A DNA stretch of 64,000 nucleotides from Bacteroidota bacterium (GCA_030706735.1 JAUZNZ010000005.1:118968-182967), one strand, 5' to 3'; positions 1 to 9,551 are shown, numbered from the stretch's first letter. Translations and numbers: made by a program. Notes: generated by a model from the letters alone, not told the origin.

Positions 1-2373
1 GGTGAAATTGCCGGAGAGATCCCACCTGAAATTACGGCCGCTGACCGCCGTTATATTGATCAAGGCTTCGACACCCTTATTCGTCATTTTGCCCACGTTG
101 GTGGTTTGCGTGGTATAGCCTGTGGACGGGGCGATGCCGACATTTACGATCTGGCTTTGGCTGACTTCGTCGAAATAATCGGCGTCGAAATTGATGCGAT
201 TCTTCCAGAAGCCCAGATTGATGCCGACCTCATAGGAGGTTGTGAATTCGGGAGACAGCGTATTGGAGGCGATCCGGTTGCTGGCGCCGAATCCGGCGAT
301 GGATCCATCCGGGAAATTGAAGCTGGCCACGTTGTTCCCGAAAGCTTCCGATACAAACAAATTTTGTAATTGATAGGCTGGCGCGTCCCTTCCCACTTTC
401 GCGATGCTGGCCCTGACCTTGCCATAGCTTAAGCCATCTCCTACTATATTCAAGGCGTCGGTGAAGACAAACCCGGCGCTGATGGAGGGATAGAAATAGG
501 TGTTCTTGCTGGTGGGCAGGGTGGAACTCTGATCGGCCCTTCCGGTCAGCTCCAGATACAAATAACTCTTGTAATCGAAGGAAACCTGCGCATAGTAACC
601 CACCAGGCGTTGCAGCGTAGTGGCTTCCCCCGAACCATTCGAATATACGGTGGCGTTGCTTACATTGTAGAAACCCGGGATGGCGAGCGCGTCTCCCTGC
701 ACCTGAAGGGACTGCACGTTTCGCTGGTTGATATTCTGACCGAGAATACCCGAAATGTTCAAATCCTTGATGAAGACGTCACTCTTATGTGCCGACAGGA
801 TCAGGTCGCCGTTTATTTCGCTCCGGAAAATGGTGTTTTCCAGGTCCTGGCCGGTCGGGCGTTGGTTGGAGGTGATGGCAAAAACCTGCTTCCTACGATC
901 CGTATAGGCATCGACGCCCAGGCGGTAGGTGAGGTTCAGCCAGCTGGTAAAATCGTATCCCACGGTCATATCGGCGATGATGCGATAGAGATTGCTTTTT
1001 ACCGGGTTATTATAGGCATCGAAATAGGGATTATCCTGTGCAGCGACCGGCCAGTTATTTGTGCCGTCGGGGTTCTGATAATTGCCCTTCGTCTTGTAGG
1101 AATGGAGGTCTACGTTCCTGGCCATGCCCCAGAGGACGCCGAAGACGGAGTTGCCATTCCCGCCGATCACCCCTGTCTGCAGGGTATTGACGAAATTCAT
1201 ATTCGCTCCGAGTTTGATCTTGTCGCGAAGCAGGGTATTGGCCCCGAATTTTACGTTCGTTCTTTTCAGGGACGTATTGGGAATGATGCCGTTCTGGTTC
1301 AGATATCCAATTGACAGTGTATAATTCCTTTTCAGGTCGCCACCATTTATGGTCAGGTTATTGTCCGAAATATTGCCGGTCTCGAAAAAATCCGTGATAT
1401 TATTCGGGTAAGCCTGATAGGCCACCGGGTTACCTCCGACCAGCAGGCCATTGGCCACTGTAGGCGTAGAGCCGAATTTCGGCCCCCAGGAGCTGAGGGT
1501 CGTCGTGGGGGTGTAGACCCCGTTCAAGCCCTGTCCGTATTGGTTTTGCACTTTCAACAAGCCTTCGACGTTCTGAAGGCTATAGGATGAGCTGACGCTA
1601 ATGTCCGTTTTCCCGCCCGGACCGCCACCCTTCTTGGTGGTGATGATGATTGCGCCGGCTGCGGCGCGCGAACCATATAATACGGCGGCCGCGGGCCCCT
1701 TGAGGATATTCACGCTCTCGATATTGTTGAGGTCCAGGTCAAGGGCCCTGTTTGGCGGTTGCTGATCGTCCAGGGTGCCGTTGGGGCCTCCGGTTGTCCG
1801 GTCCACGTCATTGCTGATCGGGATACCATCTACCACAAACAAGGGTTGATTGCTGCCCGTGAAAGAGGTGATGCCGCGAATATTGATATTGATGGAGGAG
1901 CCGGGGCTGCCGCTGGCACCGGTAATATTAACTCCGGAAACCTTGCCTTCCAGGGAGCCAACCAGGTTGACGGGCCCTTTGTCGGCCAACTGATCCCCTT
2001 TGAGGTTCTGGGTGGCATAACCCAGGGAGCGCTTGTCACGGACAATGCCCAGGGAAGTGACCACGACTTCGGACAGGGTGTTGTCTTTTGCCGACATGGC
2101 GACGGTGATGGAGGTGCGATCGCCGATCTCAACCTCCTGGTTTGCCCATCCGATGGCTGATATAATGAGGATCTTGGCCTTGGGGGGAACGGGGAGGGAG
2201 AAGGTGCCGTCGGCGCCGGAGCTCGTTCCCGTTTGAAAGCCTCTGATCACAATAGAGGCGCCCGGAACCGGTTTGCCTTCCGGATCCAATACTTTTCCCG
2301 TAATAGTTCGATTTTGGGCCGAGAGTTGTCCGCATAGCATGACAACGCAGCTCAGCATAAGGAGGAGTCTCAT
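1..2373 (-). CDS. SusC/RagA-family TonB-linked outer membrane receptor (3' end cut by window edge)
   Basis: Outer-membrane TonB-dependent transporter of the SusC class, which normally pairs with a SusD lipoprotein to import glycans or peptides. Translation from the ATG at 2373 gives a signal peptide (about residues 1-20, ending LSAQ), a carboxypeptidase-regulatory-like domain (about 22-95, starting ITGKVLDPEGKPVPGASI), then the hinge LSEVVVTSLGIVRDKRSLGY and a plug domain with LFVVDGIPI and the NILKGPAAAVLYGSRAA motif. At least 790 residues are present; a full protein is usually 950-1100, so the C-terminal barrel strands and any susD lie left of the window. The frame stays open to base 1. The substrate cannot be told from this part. 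The 203 bp upstream are AT-rich. Confidence 0.95.
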   Translation of the reverse strand, partial: MRLLLMLSCVVMLCGQLSAQNRTITGKVLDPEGKPVPGASIVIRGFQTGTSSGADGTFSLPVPPKAKILIISAIGWANQEVEIGDRTSITVAMSAKDNTLSEVVVTSLGIVRDKRSLGYATQNLKGDQLADKGPVNLVGSLEGKVSGVNITGASGSPGSSININIRGITSFTGSNQPLFVVDGIPISNDVDRTTGGPNGTLDDQQPPNRALDLDLNNIESVNILKGPAAAVLYGSRAAAGAIIITTKKGGGPGGKTDISVSSSYSLQNVEGLLKVQNQYGQGLNGVYTPTTTLSSWGPKFGSTPTVANGLLVGGNPVAYQAYPNNITDFFETGNISDNNLTINGGDLKRNYTLSIGYLNQNGIIPNTSLKRTNVKFGANTLLRDKIKLGANMNFVNTLQTGVIGGNGNSVFGVLWGMARNVDLHSYKTKGNYQNPDGTNNWPVAAQDNPYFDAYNNPVKSNLYRIIADMTVGYDFTSWLNLTYRLGVDAYTDRRKQVFAITSNQRPTGQDLENTIFRSEINGDLILSAHKSDVFIKDLNISGILGQNINQRNVQSLQVQGDALAIPGFYNVSNATVYSNGSGEATTLQRLVGYYAQVSFDYKSYLYLELTGRADQSSTLPTSKNTYFYPSISAGFVFTDALNIVGDGLSYGKVRASIAKVGRDAPAYQLQNLFVSEAFGNNVASFNFPDGSIAGFGASNRIASNTLSPEFTTSYEVGINLGFWKNRINFDADYFDEVSQSQIVNVGIAPSTGYTTQTTNVGKMTNKGVEALINITAVSGRNFRWDLSGNFT

Positions 2374-2576
2374 GTACAGTATGTGTTTGGTTTAGTAAAC
2401 TATCCTGTAATTTAAAGTTGAAACATTAAAAAATAAAAAAAAAATAACCCCAATAGGATTAATCGCTAAAGGATTTTCAATAAAACAGGTGATTTTTGAT
2501 AAAAATATCAGCCAGGGGAGGTTTTTTTTAATGTCCTCTTATGTTCGGAAGAATTTCTTTGAAATTAACAATTCAT

Positions 2577-3233
2577 TTACAAATTAGCGAGGTGTCGGGA
2601 AAAACCCTTAGCCACGAGGCGTTCATAGGCGTTCCAGACCTCGTCAGGGATCAGTTGAGGGATCTGGAAGCCTTTTCCGGGGTAATATCTGATCCGCTGG
2701 AGGTCCCCGACCATGATCTCGATGACCCGGGCCATGGGGATCTCTTCGGTGGGATACTCTTCGAATGGAATCCGGGGAGAGGTAACCAGCAGTTGTTTGT
2801 CCGGCCACTGGCGTTTGAAGGTGGCATAGCTCCGGCGTTCCATATACGGTTTTTGGACCAGCAGGAAACTTCGTGGATCCATGGATCGTTCCTGGAGAAG
2901 CCGGCGGGTGAAGAGGATATTCTCGCCTGTGTTCGTGGAGCGGTTCTCGATGAGGATGGCGTCGGGGGGAACACCCATCTTATATGCGATAGCGGCAAAC
3001 CGATCGGCCTCCGGTTCGGCCCAAATGCCGCGCGTCACATTTCCCAGGCCGCCGGAAAGGATCAGCCAGGGGGCCAGCCCCTGCAGCCATAATCCGGCCC
3101 CGCACTCAGCCACCCGAAGATCATGACTGCCCAGCACGAGGATCGTGTCCGACTTTTCCGGCGTATGTCCCATGTGATGGTAGTCCCATAATATCCTGGC
3201 GTCGTCAAGCGCCGATGGGTCAACCCGCGTCAT
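2577..3233 (-). CDS. YdcF/DUF218-family protein
   Basis: A 218-residue protein of the DUF218 (YdcF/SanA/ElyC) family. The family signatures are visible: LVLGS at 32-36 opening the Rossmann-like fold, LILSGGLGN at 57-65, and ENRSTNTGEN at 96-105, the conserved loop thought to line the active site. No signal peptide or membrane helix is seen, so it resembles the soluble YdcF type (about 266 residues in E. coli) more than membrane-anchored SanA. Members have been linked to envelope integrity and nucleotide or SAM binding, but the reaction is unsettled. It lies between the susC-like gene and a two-component pair on the same strand, 46 bp below kdpE, with no obvious functional tie to either. Confidence 0.85.
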   Translation of the reverse strand: MTRVDPSALDDARILWDYHHMGHTPEKSDTILVLGSHDLRVAECGAGLWLQGLAPWLILSGGLGNVTRGIWAEPEADRFAAIAYKMGVPPDAILIENRSTNTGENILFTRRLLQERSMDPRSFLLVQKPYMERRSYATFKRQWPDKQLLVTSPRIPFEEYPTEEIPMARVIEIMVGDLQRIRYYPGKGFQIPQLIPDEVWNAYERLVAKGFSRHLANL

Positions 3234-3279
3234 GGAACGAAAATACTTAATTAAGGGGCAACGTGCAAGGCAGCTGGTG

Positions 3280-3966
3280 TCAGGGTTCGCCTATGAAGCG
3301 GTAGCCGATGCCGGACTCGGTAAGGATATGTTCCGGCCTGTTGGGATCCTTTTCGATCTTTTTTCGCAATTGGGCGATGAACACGCGCAGATATTGCAAC
3401 TGGTCGATATGGTCCGCCCCCCATATTTCGCGCAGCAGGTATTGGTGCGTCAAGACCTTGCCTTCGTTCCTGCCAAATAAGGCCAATAGGGCGTATTGGG
3501 TCGCCGTGAGTTTGAGCGATTCGCTGCCTTTTTTTACCGTCCGCGCGGAGAGGTCGATCTCGAATGCGCCGAAGGAGATCAGCGGCCGGGTATCTTCCGG
3601 GCCTGTGCCGCGCAGAGCCGAGCGGATCCGGGCCAGCAATTCGCCGGTGCGGAATGGCTTGACCAGGTAGTCGTTGGCGCCGTTGTCGAGGGCGGCAATG
3701 ATATCTTTTTCATGACTGTGTACGGACAGGATGATGATGGGTCTGGAGGACCATTCGCGCAATTTTTTCAGCGTTTCGTGTCCGCTTTCGTCGGGCAGGC
3801 CCAGGTCGAGGATAATGAGGTCAGGCGAGCGCCTGGCGGCCTCGATGAGACCCGCCTTCCCGGTGGCGGCGTGGGTAACCGAATACCCATTGGACTGCAG
3901 GGTGATCTCGAGCAGCCGCCTGATCGCCGTTTCGTCGTCGATCACTAATATTTCGGGGTGACCCAT
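3280..3966 (-). CDS. kdpE: KdpE-like OmpR-family response regulator
   Basis: DNA-binding response regulator of 228 residues. The receiver domain (1-120) has the acidic pair D10/D11, phospho-acceptor D54 in LIILDLGLPD, and K103 in LVKPF. The C-terminal winged helix (about 128-228) closely follows KdpE, with GKVLTHQYLLREIWG, a YLRVFIAQLRKKIE helix and the terminal GIGYRF. In other bacteria KdpE activates the high-affinity potassium pump kdpFABC. The gene overlaps the upstream kinase by 22 bp, so the two are co-transcribed and probably translationally coupled. No kdpFABC genes are in the window, so the target here is unproven. Confidence 0.9.
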   Translation of the reverse strand: MGHPEILVIDDETAIRRLLEITLQSNGYSVTHAATGKAGLIEAARRSPDLIILDLGLPDESGHETLKKLREWSSRPIIILSVHSHEKDIIAALDNGANDYLVKPFRTGELLARIRSALRGTGPEDTRPLISFGAFEIDLSARTVKKGSESLKLTATQYALLALFGRNEGKVLTHQYLLREIWGADHIDQLQYLRVFIAQLRKKIEKDPNRPEHILTESGIGYRFIGEP

Positions 3967-5063
3967 TTGCCCGTTTGTTTGATTGACAATTTTTCGACGG
4001 GCATCCGGATGACGAACCGGGCGCCGCCGGCCGGTATATTCTTCAATTCGATGGCGCCGCTATGTGCCTCCACAAAGCCCTTCACGATGGAAAGCCCGAG
4101 TCCGACGCCTCCTGTCCGGGCAAGTTCCGGACGATAGAATTTGTCGAAGACCTTGTCGATCTCTGCTGGCGGCAGACCGGGCCCGTTGTCTTCGACGATA
4201 ATGATCAGGTTTTCGTCTTCGCAATCCGCGGTGATCCGGATGGTGGACCCGGCGGGCGTATAGAGGGCGGCGTTATATACCAGGTTGGTCAGCACCTGTT
4301 CCATCAGTCCGTAATCCAGGCGCACGAGAGGGAATCCCTTTCTGATCTCGACCTTTACCAGGTGGCGGCCAATCCATTCATCGAGGTGTTGTATCGTCGA
4401 TGAGATCAGTTCCCGCAGATCGCACCATTCCTTCCGCGGCCGTATGAAACCGGATTCAAGCCTGGAGGTATTGAGCAGATTCTCTACCTGGCGGTTAAGC
4501 CTCATCGATGCGCGCGAAATTTCCGTGAGCAGCCTGCGGCTATCGGTTCCGGTCAGCCGGGATGGTTCCGCGAGCAAGTTGTCCGTGGCGCCGATGATCG
4601 TGGCGATCGGGGTACGAAATTCGTGCGACAGGGAATTGAGCAGGGTATTATAGAGTTTAAGCGTTTTTGCTTTTTCTTCTTTATCACGGGCTTCTTTTTC
4701 CATCTGGCGGATCTTGAATGTAAGTACGGCGTTCACCAGGGCGATGACAAAGTACATGGAGAGCAGGATCCGGTCCCCGGTATTTCCTACGCGGAGATTA
4801 TACCGGGGCAACAGAAAGAAGTAGTCCCAGATCAGTGCGCTCACCAGAGCCGAGAGCAGGACGGGCAGGATGTCGAAGAACATGGCGATCAGGGACAGGG
4901 CCAGGAGAAGGATAAAGGCCACCAGCTGCGGCGCCATATAGGGAGACAAGGCAAAGCAGATGGCCGATATGGTAATCAGCACCAACATGCTTATGCCGTA
5001 TTGCCATTTCCGGCTCATTTTGGAGATACGGGAAAAGGGGACAAAATGATGGCTCCAAAACAT
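3945..5063 (-). CDS. KdpD-like sensor histidine kinase (DUF4118 type, without N-terminal KdpD domain)
   Basis: Membrane histidine kinase of 372 residues. Four close hydrophobic segments (about 22-115) form a DUF4118 module as in KdpD, followed by a short linker, a HisKA domain with H147 in SLSHEFRTP, and a HATPase domain with the N box (NLVYNAALYTP), DNGPGLPP and GGVGLGLSIVKG. E. coli KdpD is about 890 residues; the cytoplasmic KdpD/UspA input half is absent. In other Bacteroidota that half can be a separate gene, but it is not next door here. The first ATG is used; an alternative is M16 at 5018, closer to typical starts. It overlaps kdpE by 22 bp and probably phosphorylates it. Upstream DNA is very AT-rich. 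Confidence 0.88.
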   Translation of the reverse strand: MFWSHHFVPFSRISKMSRKWQYGISMLVLITISAICFALSPYMAPQLVAFILLLALSLIAMFFDILPVLLSALVSALIWDYFFLLPRYNLRVGNTGDRILLSMYFVIALVNAVLTFKIRQMEKEARDKEEKAKTLKLYNTLLNSLSHEFRTPIATIIGATDNLLAEPSRLTGTDSRRLLTEISRASMRLNRQVENLLNTSRLESGFIRPRKEWCDLRELISSTIQHLDEWIGRHLVKVEIRKGFPLVRLDYGLMEQVLTNLVYNAALYTPAGSTIRITADCEDENLIIIVEDNGPGLPPAEIDKVFDKFYRPELARTGGVGLGLSIVKGFVEAHSGAIELKNIPAGGARFVIRMPVEKLSIKQTGKWVTPKY

Positions 5064-5200
5064 TTAAATAATTATAATATAATTAATTATTATAAATACC
5101 AGATCAAATTACATCATTATTAAGTAATTTAAAATATTTTATTAATCATAATATATATCAAATAATGCCATTATTAATTAATCATCAATTGATTAAATGA

Positions 5201-5230
5201 GAATAGGAGAAGCGGGCGCTTCTCCTATTC
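5201..5230. terminator. Perfect 13-bp hairpin between amt and the kdpD-like gene
   Basis: GAATAGGAGAAGC (5201-5213) and GCTTCTCCTATTC (5218-5230) form a perfect 13-bp stem around a GGGC loop. It lies 22 bp below the amt stop. The strand read from amt continues into AT-rich sequence without a long T run, so it is probably an intrinsic terminator or a 3'-end-stabilising stem that separates amt from the kinase gene. Confidence 0.75.
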
Positions 5231-5252
5231 TTTGAAATAGATGATATTATTA

Positions 5253-6635
5253 TTAATTCGCTTCCTGCTCTTTCAGTCCTTGTGGGGTCGCAACCAGCAG
5301 GGTGCCTTGCACATATTTTTCATCATGCTGGCTTGCATCCAGGCCTTCTGCCTCTTCTTCATGGCTCACGCGCAGGGGAACGATGAAATTAACCAGTTTG
5401 AAGATGGCCCAGGAAACGGTAAAGCTATACCCCACGGCGCATGCCATCGCCTTGACCTGGATCCAGAAGAAACCAGCGTTACCGTAGGCCCAGCCATCAG
5501 CTCCTGCCGCGTTTACCGCCTTGGTAGCGAAGATCCCGGTCATCAGCATGCCGACCATACCACCGATCCCGTGACAGGGAAATACATCCAGCGTATCATC
5601 CAATACGGTCCTGGTCGATTTGAAATGCACCGCCAGGTTGGAGATGATTGCCGCAACGACCCCGATAAAAATGCTCTGTGGAATGGCCACATATCCGGCT
5701 GCCGGGGTAATCGCCACCAATCCGACTACCGCTCCGACGCAGAATCCGACGACAGAAGGTTTCTTTCCCCGGAGGACATCGAAGAACATCCAGGAAAGCC
5801 CAGCCGCAGCAGCAGCCGTGTTTGTCGTAGAAAAGGCGGATACCGCCAGGGCATTGGCGCCCAGCGCCGATCCGGCGTTAAAGCCGAACCAGCCAAACCA
5901 AAGCAAACCCGTGCCGATCAACACATAGGGTATATTGGCCGGATGAGAAGCGATCCGATCGATGTGGGACTTCCGGCGCTTCAGCACCAGGGCGCCGGCC
6001 AATGCCGCACAGCCGGCAGAGATGTGGACAACCGTACCGCCGGCAAAATCGAGCGCTCCCATTTGCGCCAGGAACCCGTCCGGATGCCAGCTCCAGTGCG
6101 CCAGCGGGGCGTATACAAGCAGGCTGAACAGCACCGTGAACAGCACATAGGCCGAGAACCGCATACGCTCTGCGATCGCGCCCACCACCAGGCCGGGCGT
6201 AATGATCGCAAACATGAGCTGGAACATAGAAAACAGGGGCTTGGGTATGGTTGGGGCAAGCGTCCAGGGTTTCCCGGATGCAACGCCCTTATATAAGAAA
6301 TGAGTTAACGGATTGCCGAACAACCCCCGAACTGAATCGCCAAAACACAAACTATATCCGACGACGATCCATAGCACCCCCACCACTCCCGCGGCAACCA
6401 CGCTCTTCATCATGGTCGACAGGACATTCTTCCTGTTCACCATGCCTCCGTAGAAAAAGGCCAAACCCGGAGTCATCAGGAATACCAGGGCTGTGGCGAC
6501 AATCATCCAGGCGATATCGGCCAGATTATATTTCCCCTCATCGAAATTGGGAAGCGTGGGCACCAGGGTGGCCGCGACGGCTACAACGACCAGCGTGAGA
6601 AAAGGCAGGGAATTCCTTAAGGTGAGCTTTGTCAT
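5253..6635 (-). CDS. amt: Ammonium transporter (Amt family)
   Basis: Inner-membrane ammonium channel of 460 residues, the usual Amt length. It has an N-terminal hydrophobic segment that may be a cleaved signal (about 8-27) followed by eleven predicted membrane helices. Family hallmarks are MTPGLAFFYGGM near residue 55, the twin pore histidines H204 (in GGTVVHISAG) and H355 (in FPCHGIGG), and the conserved D of DDTLDVF. The C-terminal tail is hydrophilic and ends in a region where PII proteins dock in other bacteria, but no glnK/glnB gene is adjacent. The gene is monocistronic: a perfect hairpin follows it, and a divergent penicillin-binding protein gene lies across a 302-bp AT-rich intergenic region. 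Confidence 0.95.
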   Translation of the reverse strand: MTKLTLRNSLPFLTLVVVAVAATLVPTLPNFDEGKYNLADIAWMIVATALVFLMTPGLAFFYGGMVNRKNVLSTMMKSVVAAGVVGVLWIVVGYSLCFGDSVRGLFGNPLTHFLYKGVASGKPWTLAPTIPKPLFSMFQLMFAIITPGLVVGAIAERMRFSAYVLFTVLFSLLVYAPLAHWSWHPDGFLAQMGALDFAGGTVVHISAGCAALAGALVLKRRKSHIDRIASHPANIPYVLIGTGLLWFGWFGFNAGSALGANALAVSAFSTTNTAAAAAGLSWMFFDVLRGKKPSVVGFCVGAVVGLVAITPAAGYVAIPQSIFIGVVAAIISNLAVHFKSTRTVLDDTLDVFPCHGIGGMVGMLMTGIFATKAVNAAGADGWAYGNAGFFWIQVKAMACAVGYSFTVSWAIFKLVNFIVPLRVSHEEEAEGLDASQHDEKYVQGTLLVATPQGLKEQEAN

Positions 6636-6937
6636 AATTGTTCGTTTCGATTTATAAAAAAATATATGTGATTATAAATTGAATGGAAAGTTATAAAAAA
6701 AATATAAAACTGCGTGAGTCATTCATATTTATAAAATTATAATATTGCCACTTGCCGATTTAATCTTATAATTAATAGCCATTTATGCAAAAACATTGAA
6801 ATGGCGGTTTTATAAATTTTTTACTAAACCCGTCAATTCGGGAATAAAAACTGAAAAATTTCTAATGGCACGGCCCTTGCGGAAAAATCAGGGATAGGAC
6901 TATGAATAACAAAGGGTAAAAGGTATTTTAGCATTCT
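6636..6937. other. AT-rich divergent intergenic region between amt and the PBP gene
   Basis: This 302-bp stretch holds the promoters of amt (minus) and the penicillin-binding protein gene (plus). It has many TATAAA-like runs, a sigma-54-type promoter on the plus strand at 6866-6880, and a five-codon open frame at 6902 (M-N-N-K-G) too short to judge. No clear TTTG/TAnnTTTG promoter was found for amt, and no -24/-12 element on the minus strand. Confidence 0.6.
6866..6880 (+). promoter_or_regulatory. Sigma-54 (-24/-12) promoter
   Basis: The sequence TGGCACGGCCCTTGC matches the sigma-54 consensus TGGCACG-N4-TTGC at every defined position, with correct GG/GC spacing. Transcription would start near 6892, about 45 bp before the ATG at 6938 of the penicillin-binding protein gene. 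This rests on motif identity and position only; no enhancer-binding activator gene is in the window. Confidence 0.72.
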
Positions 6938-9208
6938 ATGACAAAACCAGTTCGCATCTTGTGGATCGCCTTCTTTTCAGGTCTGACGGGTTTTATCATT
7001 CTCATTCTGCTGATCAGTCTCGGCGTTTTTGGCCGCCTCCCCTCTCTCACTCAGTTAGAGAATCCAACCATTCTGCTGGCTTCCGAAGTGTATGCCGACG
7101 ATGGCACCGCCATGGGTAAATTCTATGAGGAGAAGGGGAACCGAACGCATATCGAGTACAAGGATATCTCTCCCAATGTCATCAATGCGCTGGTATCGAC
7201 GGAAGACGAGCGTTTTTATGAGCACTCCGGGATCGATGGCAAAGCGGTCATGCGCGCCGTACTGCGATTCGGTCGCGATGGCGGCGGCAGCACATTGACC
7301 CAGCAGCTTGCCTTGAATATGTTCAATGGAGAACGATCTCACAATCCGTTCAGCCGCGTGATCCAAAAATTAAAGGAATGGATCATTTCCATCGAACTGG
7401 AGCGTCATTTCACCAAGCAGGAGATCCTTGCCTTGTACCTCAACCAGGTTTCGTTCAGCGATAATGTCTATGGCATCCGGAATGCCTCCCGAACCTTTTT
7501 TCAAAAAGATCCGGCCAACCTTAGCGTCGATGAAGCCGCGGTATTGGTCGGCATGGTCAATAATCCCACGGTTTTCAATCCGCGCAGCAATCCCAAATCG
7601 GCTGTAGAAAGACGAAACACGGTGATCAGCCGCATGGTCAGCAATCATTTTCTGACGGAAGAGGAGGCGCGGGGTCTGAAGCAGAAGCCGATCGACATGA
7701 GCCATTACCGGAAGCTTGACGAGAACAATGGGCTGGCGCCTTATTTTCGGGATGTCCTGCGCAGTGAGCTCAAGAAATGGTGCAAGGAACATATCGATCC
7801 GGCGACCGGCGAGCCCTTCAATTTATTCGAAGACGGCCTGAAGATCTACACGACGATCAATCCGCGTATGCAGGTTTATGCCGATGAAGCCGTGGCGGAG
7901 CAGATGCCCATCCTCCAGCAAATGCTCGATGCGCAACCCTCGATCCGCTCGGGAGAACCCTGGAAAGAGCACGCCAATCTACTGGAAATGGATATGCGAA
8001 ACACGGACCGCTGGAGGAATGAGGAGGATATGGGCCTTTCGGAACCGGCGATCCGGAACAGTTTTTATCAGGCGGTGAAGATGAAGGTCTTTGCCTGGAA
8101 TGCGGCCCATGAGAAGGACACGGTCATGACGCCCCTGGACTCGATCAAATATCACCGGCAGATGCTGCAGGCAGGTCTCATGGTCATGGATCCCTTCACG
8201 GGCGCGGTCAAAGCGTGGGTCGGCGGGATCGATTTCAAGAACTACAAATTCGATCACATCAACATCAATACCAAACGGCAGGTAGGCAGCACCATTAAGC
8301 CCTTTCTATATGGGTTGGCCATCGAAGACTTCAACTTCACGCCTCAGACGGAATGCGATGCCGTGCAACAATACTTCCCGGGTTATGGGTATGTGCCGGC
8401 CAGGGCAAACCCCAAGATGAGCGGTACGCGCCCGATGGCGGACGGATTGGCTCATTCAATCAACGAAGTGGCTGCGTACCTGATGAAGCAATTCGGTCCG
8501 GACGGGCCCAAAAGGTTTTCCGACTTCCTGCGGCAGGTCGGCATTCCGACGACGGTTCCCGCCTACCCTTCCCTGGCGTTAGGTACCTGCGATCTCTCGG
8601 TTTATGAAATGCTGTGGGGCTACACGATCTTTCCTTCCAACGGGATCAGCACGCAGCCTTTTTATATGACGCGCATCGAGGATAAGAACGGGAACGTCCT
8701 TGCCCGTTTCATACCCACCCATAAAGAAGTGATCAGCCAGGCCACGGCGTATATCATGGCCCGGATGATGCAAGGTCCGGTCGACTATGGCACGGCTGCC
8801 GGACTCAGGCAGCGTTTAGGCGTGGCCGAGATGGGAGGCAAGACCGGCACGACCAATGACAACTCGGATTTCTGGTTTATCGGTTACACTCCGCAGCTCC
8901 TGGCCGGGGTATGGGTAGGCTGTGATGATCGCTTTGTACACCTGGAAGACCGTCGTAATGACGGGGGACATGTGGCCCGGCCGATTTGGGAACGCTTTTT
9001 CCAAAAAGCCTTATCGGATAATACCCTGGGCCTCGACAAGCAGGCCACGTTCGTCAAGCCCGACAGCCTGAGCCGCGGCGTGATCTATGGTTATAATAAG
9101 GAGAAGGCCGCTCCGCCCGGAGCGCAAGGCGCCGATGAGGGCAATGGCGATGCAAGCGCCTATGACACAGTCATTAAGAGCCCGGCGACCCTGCCAGTGC
9201 ATCCCTAA
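6938..9208 (+). CDS. Class A penicillin-binding protein (PBP1A-type transglycosylase/transpeptidase)
   Basis: Bifunctional peptidoglycan synthase of 756 residues, anchored in the inner membrane by one helix (about 10-34). The glycosyltransferase domain (about 65-240) carries catalytic E89 in TEDERFYEHSGID, GGSTLTQQLALN, and ELERHFTKQEILALYLNQV. The transpeptidase domain (about 400-700) carries S451-x-x-K454 (GSTIKPF), S507-I-N509 and K635-T-G637. All catalytic motifs are intact and the length is normal for the family in Bacteroidota. The tail after about 715 is a hydrophilic, low-complexity extension. The ATG at 6938 sits about 45 bp below the predicted sigma-54 start, suggesting conditional expression rather than a constitutive main PBP. 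Confidence 0.95.
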   Translation: MTKPVRILWIAFFSGLTGFIILILLISLGVFGRLPSLTQLENPTILLASEVYADDGTAMGKFYEEKGNRTHIEYKDISPNVINALVSTEDERFYEHSGIDGKAVMRAVLRFGRDGGGSTLTQQLALNMFNGERSHNPFSRVIQKLKEWIISIELERHFTKQEILALYLNQVSFSDNVYGIRNASRTFFQKDPANLSVDEAAVLVGMVNNPTVFNPRSNPKSAVERRNTVISRMVSNHFLTEEEARGLKQKPIDMSHYRKLDENNGLAPYFRDVLRSELKKWCKEHIDPATGEPFNLFEDGLKIYTTINPRMQVYADEAVAEQMPILQQMLDAQPSIRSGEPWKEHANLLEMDMRNTDRWRNEEDMGLSEPAIRNSFYQAVKMKVFAWNAAHEKDTVMTPLDSIKYHRQMLQAGLMVMDPFTGAVKAWVGGIDFKNYKFDHININTKRQVGSTIKPFLYGLAIEDFNFTPQTECDAVQQYFPGYGYVPARANPKMSGTRPMADGLAHSINEVAAYLMKQFGPDGPKRFSDFLRQVGIPTTVPAYPSLALGTCDLSVYEMLWGYTIFPSNGISTQPFYMTRIEDKNGNVLARFIPTHKEVISQATAYIMARMMQGPVDYGTAAGLRQRLGVAEMGGKTGTTNDNSDFWFIGYTPQLLAGVWVGCDDRFVHLEDRRNDGGHVARPIWERFFQKALSDNTLGLDKQATFVKPDSLSRGVIYGYNKEKAAPPGAQGADEGNGDASAYDTVIKSPATLPVHP

Positions 9209-9551
9209 GAACAGCCATCTGGGAATTCATTCCAGGACCGGGAAAATTCCATCTTGCGGAAAGGCGTTTAATTCTCTATAAATCAATAATTTATCGAGAT
9301 GGCACGAATCTGGGTAAATAGGGGGAAAATGCATTACCCGTGAAAACGATCAACTACTTCCGCCTGAACCCCCTGCGCCTGATCCTGATCATCGCCTTAT
9401 TAATGGGCGCATACAGCGGATTCGCACAACCTTGCGGCTCTGCCCGGGCGGACATGTCAATGAAGGCAGCGCCACCGATCCCAAAAAATGCCGGCACCCT
9501 TTCGGAATGCCGGCCGCACAAATTATCCACGAACAATCTTAATGGGACAGT
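9209..9551. other. Intergenic stretch below the PBP gene
   Basis: This 343-bp stretch separates the PBP gene from the convergent lipoprotein gene. It contains a doubtful small GTG-start frame (9340-9591) and the intrinsic terminator of the minus-strand lipoprotein gene (9483-9514). No RNA gene or repeat was seen in the first 130 bp. Confidence 0.6.

Noticed and set aside
6636..6800. A sigma-54 promoter for amt on the minus strand
   Set aside because: A TGGCA motif occurs on the minus strand but no GC element follows at the required distance.
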